From: Scatophagus argus
Taxonomy: Eukaryota > Chordata > Actinopteri > Scatophagidae
Direction of reading: 5' to 3'
DNA length: 64,000 nucleotides
NCBI RefSeq assembly: GCF_020382885.2
Contig: NC_058503.1
Coordinates: forward strand, 23,767,659-23,831,658
Both the position numbers and the translations under genes were made by a program. Numbering within the stretch: position 1 is the stretch's first letter; each line of letters starts with the position of its first letter. Below the pieces are notes generated by a model that was given only the letters and a program-made list of their open reading frames with translations, did not search any database and was not told where the DNA came from. Positions 23,973 through 35,082 of the stretch are shown piece by piece.

Positions 23973-23984
23973 ACGCATGCGCGT
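23973..23984. promoter_or_regulatory. NRF1-type site upstream of sucla2
   Basis: ACGCATGCGCG, a near-perfect match to the palindromic nuclear respiratory factor 1 motif, lies about 27 bp before the sucla2 ATG. NRF1 drives many nuclear genes for mitochondrial proteins. A GATGGCGC word lies about 45 bp further upstream. Confidence 0.6.
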
Positions 23985-24009
23985 TAAGTACTCCGCTCGA
24001 GAGGGAGAC

Positions 24010-27000
24010 ATGGCGACGTCCCTGATCTGCGGCCGTTTGACGGCTAGCCTGAGGAATTCAGGGGCCAGAAACACTATCAGCTCCGCTTCCAAGGTGAGTG
24101 TGTGTCCAAAATGAAGACAAGATGTCCAGCTTTTGGGACAGGTGTGCCTGACAGCGCTGCACCTTCCCTGACGTCTGCAGCTTCCTTTAAACTGACAGGG
24201 TCAAATTTGACATTAGCATTCTGTTAATTGAGTTCTCGTTGTTTTTGGCTAATATGCTAACTAGCGCGGTACTAGCGGTAGCTCGTGCGGCTGTCACTGC
24301 CGCTGAGATGAGGTGACCCAGCAAAAACAGCAGCTAGCGTGCACACAGTCCGTTTGTCCTCAGCTCACCGTGTCACACCTGCGTGTTGTTTTAAACGGCG
24401 TGTGGGGGGTGAATGTGCACAGCGAACAGCAGCTCAGTGACCTCCAGCGGCAGCTACTGCTAGCCCGAGGCGGAGGAGAGCGGCTGCCGAGCGCTGCGCC
24501 GTCGCACCTGTCCCGCTGTGTCTTGGTGGATGAGTTATCTGGACAAATCCGCTAAGCCTCAGTGAGCACAAACAGGAGCTTTCACTGCAGAGAAAGCTAG
24601 ACACGAAAACCGGGGAAGAGATGAGTACTGCTGATGTGGTTTTCAGAGGCGGTGTCACCCACTCATTGTTTGACAAGTACAAACCGGTCCCGAGCCACAG
24701 ATTCAGGACTCAGGGACGTCTCGAGTATTTGTAATGTCTGCTCCGAGAGTCCCTGTTGATTGAGTGCCCTCAGATGGTGGGATTTGTGACAGCGATGCAG
24801 CAGCACAGATTTCTGAGCTCAGTTTTCTGTGTTTATTAGTAAAGAAGAATTCAAATCTTTAACTCACATAACGACACACTCACTGACCTAAAACTGCAGT
24901 CTCATTGGAAGGAGGCGAAGGCCCCTGATCCTGGTGAGACCGCCTCTGGTGGAGTCAGACTGCCGTTTATCTACTGTTTGGTAGTTACTTTATTAATCAG
25001 AGTGGAGCTGAAAGTCGAGTTTGTCCTCTGAGGTGTCGTGTGGTAGCATGAGGCCTGAAAAGAAGAACAGTCAGTGTCCTCATTGTTATGTCCTGGTGGA
25101 TGTGTGTGTTGTGTTAACTACGTGTGATATTCGACTTTATGTACGACAGCAGAGCAGCCTGTCATGATAATCACATTACTGACTTGTTGTAAATATGCTG
25201 TTGCACTTATCTTACTGACTTCTCAATATTACAGACACGACCCAAAGGAAAGTGACAGACTGGGTTTTCAATAAGAAAGAAAGTAAGAAAGTGACATATT
25301 TTGTCATTGGAGGGAACTCACTCCAACGAAATTCGTGCTCTGCATTTAACCCACCCAAGTGACGTGCACACACACACACACACAGCAAACCCGGGGCAGT
25401 GGGCGACCGCGTGCAGCGCCCGGGGAGCAGTGGGGGTTAGGTACCTTGCTCGAGGGTACCTCAGCCATGGACACCGGGACGGGGAACCGAACCAGCGACC
25501 CAATACTCAGTCTGTTAAATAATAATAACGAAATCGATGTGTATAATGGTTGTGTTTAATTAAGTGTAAATTTAACAGAGCCCGACAGTCCATTGTGTTT
25601 CTGTTTCATTTATTTAGGATATTTGAATATTTTTCTGACATTCTGATGTCTGAATATTGTCAAAAATTCAAAGTTCATTCACAGTGTGTTTATATTGATA
25701 TGGTAATAAATTACCATCATATCAGTGACATTAAAAGGTCCTACAATGACCAATAATAGTATTCATCGTTATTATTTCTGGGATAATACACCATCTGACA
25801 GCAGTCGACTGACAGAAAACTGTTTACCTCGGGATGAATGAAGTCATCTGTCTGTCTGAATAATTCATTAATTGTTTCTTAGACTGAATGTCTTTGAGTT
25901 TTGGACGTATGATATAAATACACAAACAGGGACCAAAGATGTGTGTTATGGGAACACCTGTGTTGTGTACACAGCGACTCCTCACTGAGAAAGCCATCGT
26001 GAGATCCAGCTGACTCCGCCTGAGTTGAGAAACATTTTAACTGGTTTGGTTTCATATCCTCAGTCAAGTTTCCGCCGTTGCTCAGGATGGTCGTGTTTAA
26101 CGTCATTTTCTGTAATGTTGTCCTCCTGTTGCTCTTCGTGTCTGCTGTCGCGCTGTCGACGATGTTCTACATGCACAGTAGCAGTCGTAGTTTACTTTGT
26201 TTTGCACGGGACTTCGATCACCTCCACGTGGTGTACAGACAGGAAGTGATGCAGCACACAGTGAAGGGCGGCAGGATGGAGAAGCCAAACAGAACAGGTG
26301 TAGCATGTGGATAAAGCGTGTTGGCTCGAGCTCAGCAGTTCAGTGGCAGACAAAGCGATGAAACATAGCTGAACTTCACCTCCTCACTCCTCCTCTGCTC
26401 GCGGCTCCTGTTTGTTCCAGGTTCTCGGTGGTTCTTCGGGTCTGTTCGGAGGCCTTGTGTCCCAGCCGCAGCAGCAGCAGCACAGGACTCTCTCCCTTCA
26501 CGAGTACATGAGCATCGGGCTGCTGAAGGAGGCCGGCATCTCTGTGCCGACCGGCATGGTGGCCAGCTCCTCGGAGGAGGCCTACGCTGTGGCCAAGCAG
26601 ATCGGTAAGCTGGACCAAGTGCCACTAAACACGCAGTATCAGAGAGATTATCAAAGATGAAAACTTTGGTGTGTTGACTTGTTTTACAAACACGTTTCAG
26701 TCAGCAGCACAGAAGCACTGAGGCTCGACACTCGGTTCTCACTGACAAATACAAAGTCTTTTGTCTTGCTGACTCAGTTCGGTTGAGTTCATGAGTCTTG
26801 ACCTTTTGTGTGAGGAGCTTTTTAAATAGCTGAAGACACTCGCTCGGTCTAAACATAGCCCCCTGCTTCAGTGGCATCAGTTGACACTCAGCTTACTTGA
26901 TTCCAGCACCAACATTCAACTGGTGGAATCTCGCACCGTCAGTTTCCACCCACCTTGGAAGCTGTGACGATGTTGAGAGCAATAATGTGTGAAAGGTGGT

Positions 27001-30000
27001 GACCGTGTGAGGACTGATTGACTGATTAAGCTGCATCCCGGTGTTTTACTGAGTGACTTGTGTGTGTGTGTCAGGCTCCAAGGACCTGGTGGTGAAAGCT
27101 CAGGTGCTGGCTGGTGGCAGAGGGAAGGGGACGTTCGAGGGCGGACTGAAGGGCGGAGTGAGGATCGTCTACTCGTAAGTAATCCAGCTTCTGTGATCAG
27201 ACACGAACCAGACGCTGCCGAGCATCCAGAAACAATCTGCTGGATTCTCCTCACGCAGCCGCGTTTTGTTTCACTTCCTGTTTTAGCTCTGGGTTGCTGT
27301 CACTGCTGAAAGTCAGAAGTCTGGCGGCTTCACATGGTCAGCTTTCTGTTTCCCTTTCACTGACGTAGCCCCAGTTCTCCTCAGAGAGCTCCCCACCCTC
27401 TGCAGCACTCGCCGTCCTCCATCCTTAGATGAGTTTGAAAAAGGAAAATCTGACAGAAGCTCTTTGAGAGACGGCTGCTCCGTGTAACCTCATGTGATTA
27501 CGTGTTCCTCCTCCTCCTCTCCAGGCCAGAAGAGGCCCGTGACATTTCGTCCCAGATGATTGGTCGAAAACTGTACACCAAACAGACCGGGGAGGCGGGT
27601 CGTATCTGCAACCAGGTGTTCATCTGTGAGCGCAGGTACCCACGCAGAGAGTACTACTTCGCCATCACCATGGAGAGGTCTTACCAGGTGAGTGAACACA
27701 CACGCACACACACACACACACGCACGCACACACACACACACACATACACACACACACACACACACAGTGTAACTGGTCAGCTTGCTTGTGGTGGAGATGA
27801 GGGATGTTCTTAATGACTAATTTCTCTGATTTTAACACTCACACACAAATGGGGCTCAGTTTAATCTGTACGGTTAAACGCGGGTTAAAATATTGTGTAT
27901 AAGAGCCATTTAGAGAAAGTTCCTACCTTTGTTGTAAATGACCCAAGCACAAAGATGGCACCTTGGGATGTCCTGCATACACTTAGATGAGGAGTTACTG
28001 GGATGTAACTCCAGTTCTATGAGTCCCTTCCTTTGGTTTCCTCCTCAGACTGCTCTGTTGAAGTACAGAAGGCGGAATACAAAGTCGATCCTTCTCAAGT
28101 CATTATAGTTGTTAGTTATGTATATGGCTTTACTTTACCTTACTTATTCATAGTTTATATTTTATGTTTACTTTTTGCTTGCTCTTCTCAAATTGCATAT
28201 ATTGTTAAATTATTCTATTTTGGTAAAGTGCCCGTAAACTTTATATGAAATTTGGAGTGGACAGCAAAGTAAGAATTTCATTGTGCAGGGAAACCTGTTT
28301 CCTTACTGTGCATATGACAATGAAGGCTGTGAATGTCTTGGTGGTGCTGATTTACAACACTAGATGGCAGCACAGGGCTGGACATGGCGATGGTAGCCTG
28401 TTCTAGCACTGGCCTTAAGTCGCTGATTTATTTATGTATTTATGTGATGTGCAAATGAACAGTTGATTCAGAGACAGTCAGTCGGTGTCAGAGCTTTGAC
28501 TGCTTTACCACTCGGTGAGTGCAGCTGAATGGATGCGTGTGAATGCAGAAAGGTGATAGAAAAGGCTTTAAAGATCATTCAACTGCTTGTCCTGCTCTCT
28601 GTTTTAAGTGACGAGGAAACAGAAACAGAAACAGAAAAGGACAATAGTAGATTTCTCTCATCCCAAAGATCACAGATCAGCCTCAGACTAAAGTAGTTCC
28701 TGACTGTGGGGAAATGAAGAAGCTTCAAGGTCACGACCTCTAACATACCGACATGCATAAAGATGGCCAACACGTCTCCACTTCCTCCCACTGAACAGAA
28801 GCCAGAATATCTCAACCTGAGATGAGACTGATCAGAAAAATGAACAAACATCAGCGTGATAAGAACTTCCTAAAATGACAGGAACCATCTTTGGGAAAAA
28901 ATTATTTGATGTGTACTTTGAGTTTTTAGTTTGGCTCATGTCCCATCTGCTAACACGGAGGAGGAGGAGCTTATGAGCTGTACTGCAGCCAGCCACCAGG
29001 GGGCGTCCAGATGTTTGGGCTTTACATTGGGGAGCTCTCAAGTCGTCCGTCTTTATGTACAGTCAGCGGTCGTAACTTGTAGATTCTGGTCTGAGAGACG
29101 AGCAGGCAGGAGATCTCTGTCCGTAATGAGATCATTATCATACATTAAACATGTGATAATGATGATGTTCGCTGTTAATCTTCACTCCCACAGCAGAGAA
29201 AAGACAAAAGAACGTCTTCTCAGGTGGCTGTCTGTCATGAAGTGGCTCCTCCTGGGACATGAAGCCGCTGATTTTAAAATGCTTCTGTTGGTGCCAGCAC
29301 TTTCAGCCTTCACCTTCTTTTTCCTGAACACTTCATCTTATAAGAATGTGACATTTTTATTTTTAATGTTGTCATGATTTGGACGATCATAAAAGTGAGA
29401 GAGTTTTCTGGTTGGAGCAGTGAAAGACGACACCGAGTGAGACGCCTCGGCTCTCATTTTGTGACATTCAGTCTGTTTTCTTGACATGCAGATAAAAATG
29501 ATGCTTCAGAAGTCCTAAAACTCCTCTCGTGTCCCCCAGGGGCCCGTACTGATTGGCAGCTCGCAGGGCGGCGTGAACATTGAAGACGTTGCAGCGGAGA
29601 ACCCAGATGCCATTGTGAAAGAGCCCATCGACATTGTGGAGGGCATTAAGATGGAGCAGGCAGTCAAGGTACAATCAATAGTAGATGGAAGGACTCACAC
29701 AAAACAGCTGTGTGGTTTGGACTGCAGGAGCAATCGAAGAGGAGGAAGTGATGCTGTGTGTGTGTGTGTGCGCGCGCGTGCGCGCCGAAGGAAAACGTCT
29801 TTGTTAACAGGACCCACCGTCTGTCCTAGAAATCAGATGGTTGAACTGATGGTTCTGTCTTTCCACATTTCCTTCCAGCTGCAGACTTGAGAGAAAACTT
29901 TGTGTGTTTTCTGACCGTCTGCAGTTTGAAAGCATCCGTCCTGGTTTTGGTTTTCCAGTTTGTTAATGACAACATTCACACCTTTAAAATCGTCCATTTC

Positions 30001-32337
30001 TGTCTAAAATGACGTCCCATCGGCTGAGGAGGATCACGGGACGGGATCAGATGTGTTCTGAGGTGGTTTCAGTTCTTTTTAAAAGACTGAAGTGTGAAAT
30101 CATCGTGAAACCATTGTGTTGGCTTGTCCTTACACTCACTCCTCCCGTTCTGTGTCCACTCGTCTTTGTCCTCCTCGCCTGTCCTCAGAGTCTGAGCATA
30201 ATTTGCGGGTATTGAATATGTCGGTTGTCATAGTGAGCGCAGAGGCTCGGCATATTGACTGAGCAGGTGCCGATTGCAGGGCTCTCCGAGCAGATGGAGG
30301 TCCATTGATGTTGCTTCACTCCGTTGTCTCCTTGTGTCCACTGAGACGGAGTCTGTCAAACGACATGACATTTAGAGTCTGCAGCGGGTTTCCTGTTTCC
30401 TCGGACGCACACGAAGAAGCTGCTGCTTCGCTTTCAGCTTCTTTCTTCGTAAATGCTGTTGAAAAGACTTGTGGTTCTGATGGTGGCTTCATGTAAGAGT
30501 AATATGTCAGCTGATGATGTTATTTTAACCCAGACTGTGTGGTTACCTTCTCTTAATCATCATTCTTGAATCTCCTGTGATTGTCACAGGAAATAAAGTC
30601 CACCGCGTGTGGAGCTACGGCGAGTCGGGTGGAGCTGGACGGTGGCTGTGTATATGGAATATGAACGTTCGGACGGCGGCGAGTCTGTGGTGACCCGACC
30701 GCTGACACGCTGCTGTCGTGCTAATGAATGTTTGCCGTTGCTGCAGGTCGCGCAGAAGATGGGCTTCCCGGAGGCGCTGGTGAACGAGGCGGCGGAGAAC
30801 ATGGTCAAGCTGTACAATCTGTTCATCAAGTACGACGCCTCCATGGTGGAGATCAACCCCATGGTGGAGGACTCCTCTGGCATGGGTACTCGCACTCTGT
30901 ACTTCGTGGTATTATTTGGTATTTTGATGAAGTACTTTGAGCAAAATCTTTCCACTGCTGATGCTTCACCTTCTCCCGTGTCTGCTCGTCACCAGTGATG
31001 TGCATGGACGCCAAGATCAACTTTGACTCCAACGCAGAGTACCGCCAGAAGAAGGTGTTCGAAATGCAGGACTGGACCCAGGAGGACCCCCGGGACCGGC
31101 AGGCCGCCAAGGCCGACCTCAACTACATCGGCCTGGATGGAACCATCGGCTGTCTGGGTCAGTGAATCCGGTCTTTAAAAGAGACGAGTTGCAGCTGAAG
31201 AGCGTTGACTCCCCCGTGTCCCGAGCTGAAGCTCCTTTATAGTCTCAGAGAATATTCAGGTTTTCATCTCATAAGTTATCTTGGAATCCCTGACTCAGCA
31301 GCTCCTCATCCTTAGAGTTCACACTTCATGCACACAGGAATCCCCTCAGTAAGTTTGAATGAGAAGCTGGTCCATCTTAAGCCACATGCACGTGATCAGC
31401 ACCAGCCAGGACTACCCGACTCGGGTCGGGACAAACAAACGTCCCCAGTGTTGACATTTGATTTGCTGCTGGCTCTGGAATGACGGGTGTTGGTGCTTGT
31501 TTCCAGTGAACGGAGCAGGTCTGGCCATGGCCACCATGGACATCATCAAACTCCACGGCGGCACGCCGGCCAACTTCCTGGATGTGGGAGGAGGAGCCAC
31601 AGCTCATCAGGTGACCGAGGCCTTCAAACTCATCACGTCTGACCGGAAGGTAAGAAAATGCAGGCCGTTCGGCTGCCGCCCCTCATGCCAAAACATCACA
31701 CACCGCTGTGTCACTTCCTGTTGTGTGTTTGGTCATCGCTCAGGTTCAGGCCATCCTGGTCAACATCTTTGGAGGCATCATGAGGTGTGATGTCATCGCT
31801 CAGGGCATCATCATGGCTGTGAGAGACCTGGACCTCAAGATCCCCATCGTAGTGCGGTTACAAGGTACACACACACGCACACACACACACGTCCAAGAAA
31901 ACCTTAAAATATATAAAAATTTCATCAAAATGGTTCACTCTGTATGCAAACATGGCAGCCTGTCTGGAATCGTCCAATCAGATCCGTTGTTGGTGGTTTG
32001 AAGGTGTGTTGTCACTCAGGTTTGGTCAGAATCCTTCAGTGCTGCCAGAATTTAGGTTTTTCACTTCACATTAAAAGCATGTCATGGATTAACTGGCATG
32101 AGGCGGCCTGACGGAGACGCAGCTGCTCGCTGAGAGTTGGACGCTTTTGTGTCCTGGCGGGAAATACGACCTGAAATCTGAGAAGTCTGACTGTGTTTGT
32201 CTCGACTGAAGGGACGAGAGTGGACGACGCCAAAGCTCTGATCGCCGCCAGTCCGCTCAAAATCCTGGCCTGTGACGACCTGGACGAAGCTGCCAAAATG
32301 GTACGCACACACACACATTCACACATGCTCGTACACG

Positions 32338-32377
<40 letters not shown>

Positions 32378-32754
32378 CCCGTACACTCTCTCACACACAC
32401 TCTCACACACACACACACACACATGCTCGTACACGCTCACACACACACACTCACACACACACACACACACATGCCCGTACACTCTCTCACACACACACAC
32501 ATGCCCGTACACTCTCTCACACACACTCTCTCACACACACACACACACACATGCTCGTACACGCTCACACACTCACACACATGCAGTGGTCATGTCAGAG
32601 CAGATCAGGCTGTGTGTTTTCTGCTCAAAGTGTTGTGGCTGTGCCGACTCACTTCGTTCGTCTTCATTTTCCTTCTCAGGTTGTCAAGCTTTCTGAAATC
32701 GTCTCGCTGGCTAAGGAAGCTCAGGTGGACATCACCTTCCAGCTGCCCATCTAA
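24010..32754 (+). CDS. sucla2: Succinyl-CoA ligase [ADP-forming] beta subunit, mitochondrial, complete
   Basis: Catalyses succinyl-CoA + ADP + Pi to succinate + CoA + ATP in the mitochondrial matrix, paired with the alpha subunit SUCLG1. Exons are 24010-24093, 26421-26604, 27075-27174, 27525-27687, 29540-29668, 30747-30885, 30996-31157, 31507-31649, 31744-31864, 32212-32300 and 32680-32754. They give 462 residues (human 463). Exon 1 encodes a basic, serine-rich targeting peptide without acidic residues ([18 protein letters not shown]). Exon 2 starts the ATP-grasp domain (LSLHEYMS) after a short QPQQQQ run. Exon 3 has [19 protein letters not shown] and exon 4 [20 protein letters not shown]. 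Exon 6 has [10 protein letters not shown]. Exons 8-9 carry the ligase core: [16 protein letters not shown] and [19 protein letters not shown]. The protein ends VDITFQLPI. Every junction is GT-AG and in frame. Confidence 0.98.
25290..25510. repeat. Dispersed teleost repeat in sucla2 intron 1
   Basis: Contains AACGAAATTCGTGCTCTGC, TTTAACCCACCC, a (CA)n spacer, and the block with GCGCCCGGGGAGCAGTGG, TTAGGTACCTTGCTCGAGGG and ACCTCAGCCATGG. These words recur in many fish genomes. The same family appears partly at 6400 and 19570. Confidence 0.6.
27697..27767. repeat. (CA)n microsatellite at the sucla2 exon 4 donor
   Basis: CA repeat with CG and TA interruptions, starting about 9 nt after the GTGAGT donor of exon 4 (27525-27687). 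Confidence 0.92.
28030..28335 (+). mobile_element. Retroelement 3' tail in sucla2 intron 4
   Basis: AT-rich segment ending AAGAATTTCATTGTGCAG and CATATGACAATGAAGG, the kind of 3' end seen in fish non-LTR elements. No reverse transcriptase frame is present. The boundary on the left is uncertain. Confidence 0.4.
28748..29075. mobile_element. MITE-like element in sucla2 intron 4
   Basis: The left end carries CATGCATAAAGATGGCC and CACTTCCTCCCACTGAACA. The right end carries CCACCAGGGGGCGTCCAGA and CGTCCGTCTTTATGTACAG. The ends are inverted copies around ATAAAGA(T/C)GG. The left end matches the fragment at 5591-5725. Confidence 0.6.
32301..32584. repeat. Complex (CA)n minisatellite in sucla2 intron 10
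   Basis: CA repeat broken by ATGCTCGTACACGCTC and ATGCCCGTACACTCTC blocks, about six times. It starts directly at the GTACGC donor of exon 10 and takes most of the 379 bp intron. Confidence 0.92.
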
Positions 32755-33141
32755 GAAACCTGGAGCCCCGCCCCCCCGACCCCTCGCACCTCCTGCGTCG
32801 CCTCCTCGCCTCCTCACCCCCAGCGACCAGAACAGACGAGTTCCCGCCCACCTCAGACGTTTAGTTTAGTTTTTTTTCTTTCTTTCTCTGTGGCATGATG
32901 GTGTGAGTGAATGCAGGTGTCCAACACCACCTTCCTGTCTCCCTCCGCCCCCTCCACCTACAAACTTATGTTGCACTTGAGTCGATACGCACAAACCTCC
33001 TCCTGTCACCCCCAGCCGAGCCGCTCTGTTGCCCGGCGGTTTCCTGTTTGACGTTGTGTTTTCAGTTCAGTTAAATGAGTGATGGTGAGACAGCAGCTGC
33101 AGACTGTGTGTTGTCTCTCAAGAGGACAGTAACACAATAAA
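32755..33141 (+). other. sucla2 3' UTR with proximal poly(A) signal
   Basis: AATAAA at 33136-33141, followed within 30 nt by a G/T-rich segment. It gives a 0.38 kb 3' UTR, rich in C near its start. Confidence 0.6.
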
Positions 33142-34036
33142 GACCAGATTGGTTCCTGTGCAGGAGTGTTTCATCCAACACGGGCTGAAAACACACACAC
33201 GCACGCGCACACACACACACACACACACACACAGCACGTGCTGTAAAACAGCAGCAGCTGGTGGATCTAATAATCGAGTTCTCGTCCCAGCAGACGGAGT
33301 CTCTGACGTTTGACTCAGACTTTCAGACCCTCCAGGATCCTGTGATCCCACGTGGTCCAGCATGATCCCGAACCCCCTCACACGCTGCCGGCACTTTCTG
33401 TTGTGTTCCGGTCGAGTTGGGCCTCCTTCACAGAGTCGAGTGTCACGCTGACCAGTGCAGGACCCAGAGCCGTCAACTGGCCTGTGAAGCACACAGCTTG
33501 TCCATCCAGAGGGTTTCTCCTCCCCGCTGGAGGCTCCTGGCACCGTGACGGCGTCTGATGCACCAATCAGAGCAGGATGTCAGTGCATGACCTGCAGTCT
33601 GATCGCCCGATTGGCCGCAGCAGCGTGACGTCAGGTTGTGTTTCTCAAATGTTTTAAGGTTTCACCACAGGGCTGCTGTGTCTCAGGTCTTCTGCAGCCT
33701 GCACACACTCCACACACACACACTCCACACACACACTCCACACACACTCAGAGGACTGGTGTTTTGGTCCAGATGAAGCCCAACACTGATGCTGTTCCTG
33801 GAAAAACATGTTAGTTTGTTTAGCTGCAGGAGCCGCAGGCAGCCAGTCAGCTGTTAGCATGCTAACACGGCAGACTTGACTGACGTGTGTTTTGTGTCAG
33901 GTGGTGGAGGCAGACGTGTCACATGGAGGTCTGTGAGAAAACCACTTTTACGTTTTGATGAAGCGACCATAAAGCTCAGAGCGTCGAGTGCGACTGCCGC
34001 TGAGTCACAGGGCGAAGTGTCGATGGCCCCCCCACG

Positions 34037-34081
<45 letters not shown>

Positions 34082-35076
34082 CGAGAGACTAAACTCTTCC
34101 TCAGTGGTTGAAGCTTTGAGAAACTGAGCTTCTTAAAACTGGTCAGAGCCAATCAGATGTGAAAGCAGGCTGATGACACAGCAGCAAAGCCCAGCTGCAC
34201 TTTGAGTCGGAGGCCCAGTGTGACGGCAGGAAGCCCCTGATCGATGAGACGCTCGACGGGGACGTTAACACGACTCGCTGTGGAGTGTTTGCCCTCGGCT
34301 TTGAACTCGACACAGTGCGGTGTTGACTCTGACGCCTGTGGAGCCGCGGGCCGCGCCGATCGATCGGTGAAGCTGCTGTGACGAATGTTCAGCTGAGGGG
34401 ATGCGTCTTCATTGTTCCTATTGAGGAGCTCAGAGAAAAGGAGGAGCGCGGAGTCGGCCGAACGTTAACTCGGTGACTTCCTGCGTTCATTCTGCTTCCT
34501 GTGTATCTCAGTCTGTTGGAGACGAGCTGAAGCAGAACTGCTGAAGCGTGAGGACACTGGCTTCTGTTGGCCCTGTCCTCTCTCCTGTTCTGTCCTTCAC
34601 GAGTCTCACCTGGTTCCCGTCGTGTTGGAAACAGCCGCTGAAGGCGTCCCTGGTGTTTTAGGTCCCGTGTCTTCCTTTGGACGTTGAGTTAAAACCTGTG
34701 ACAGCTGGACACTCTGTGTACTCTGTCTGCGTATTTATTAACTTCTCCTGGACCTCCGTGGTTGAGGAGGTGTCTCCTTCAGGCCGAGGGGACGGGGACG
34801 TCTTCACCGGCTGCTGCTGTTCGGTCTGCCATCATGCCACAGCCACTTGGTGCTCCGCCTCTGGACGTCGTGTCGGGGCCGACAGGCTGCATCCTCTCAC
34901 ATCAACGGTGACATTGCTGTACTTTAACCTTCCTCCTCCTCCTCTTCCTCCTCCAGCCCTCCAAACACAAACCGACATTGTGAGTTGTTTGTCATTTATT
35001 ATATCTTGTAAATAACCAAACTGATGTTCTTGCTCTGTAAAATATTTAAGCGAAGGAGTACGACCAAGAGAGAAAA

Positions 35077-35082
35077 AATAAA
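35077..35082 (+). promoter_or_regulatory. Possible distal poly(A) signal (AATAAA)
   Basis: Preceded by a T/A-rich segment with TTGTAAATAACC and followed at about 35100-35140 by a strong GT/T-rich downstream stretch. It could end a 2.3 kb sucla2 3' UTR or a separate plus-strand non-coding transcript. Confidence 0.35.

Larger units (their letters stand above)
22944..24009. other. med4-sucla2 intergenic region
   Basis: Holds the inverted LINE tail (23066-23325), AT-rich sequence, and the sucla2 promoter near 23900-24009. No gene is supported here. In mammals nudt15 lies between these two genes, and I see no trace of it. Confidence 0.7.

Noticed and set aside
22944-24009. Search for nudt15 between med4 and sucla2
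   Set aside because: No Nudix box or related exon was seen on either strand.
32193-32869. Open frames of 160 codons overlapping the end of sucla2
   Set aside because: They run from exon 10 through the CA-rich intron. The spliced frame to VDITFQLPI is the supported one.
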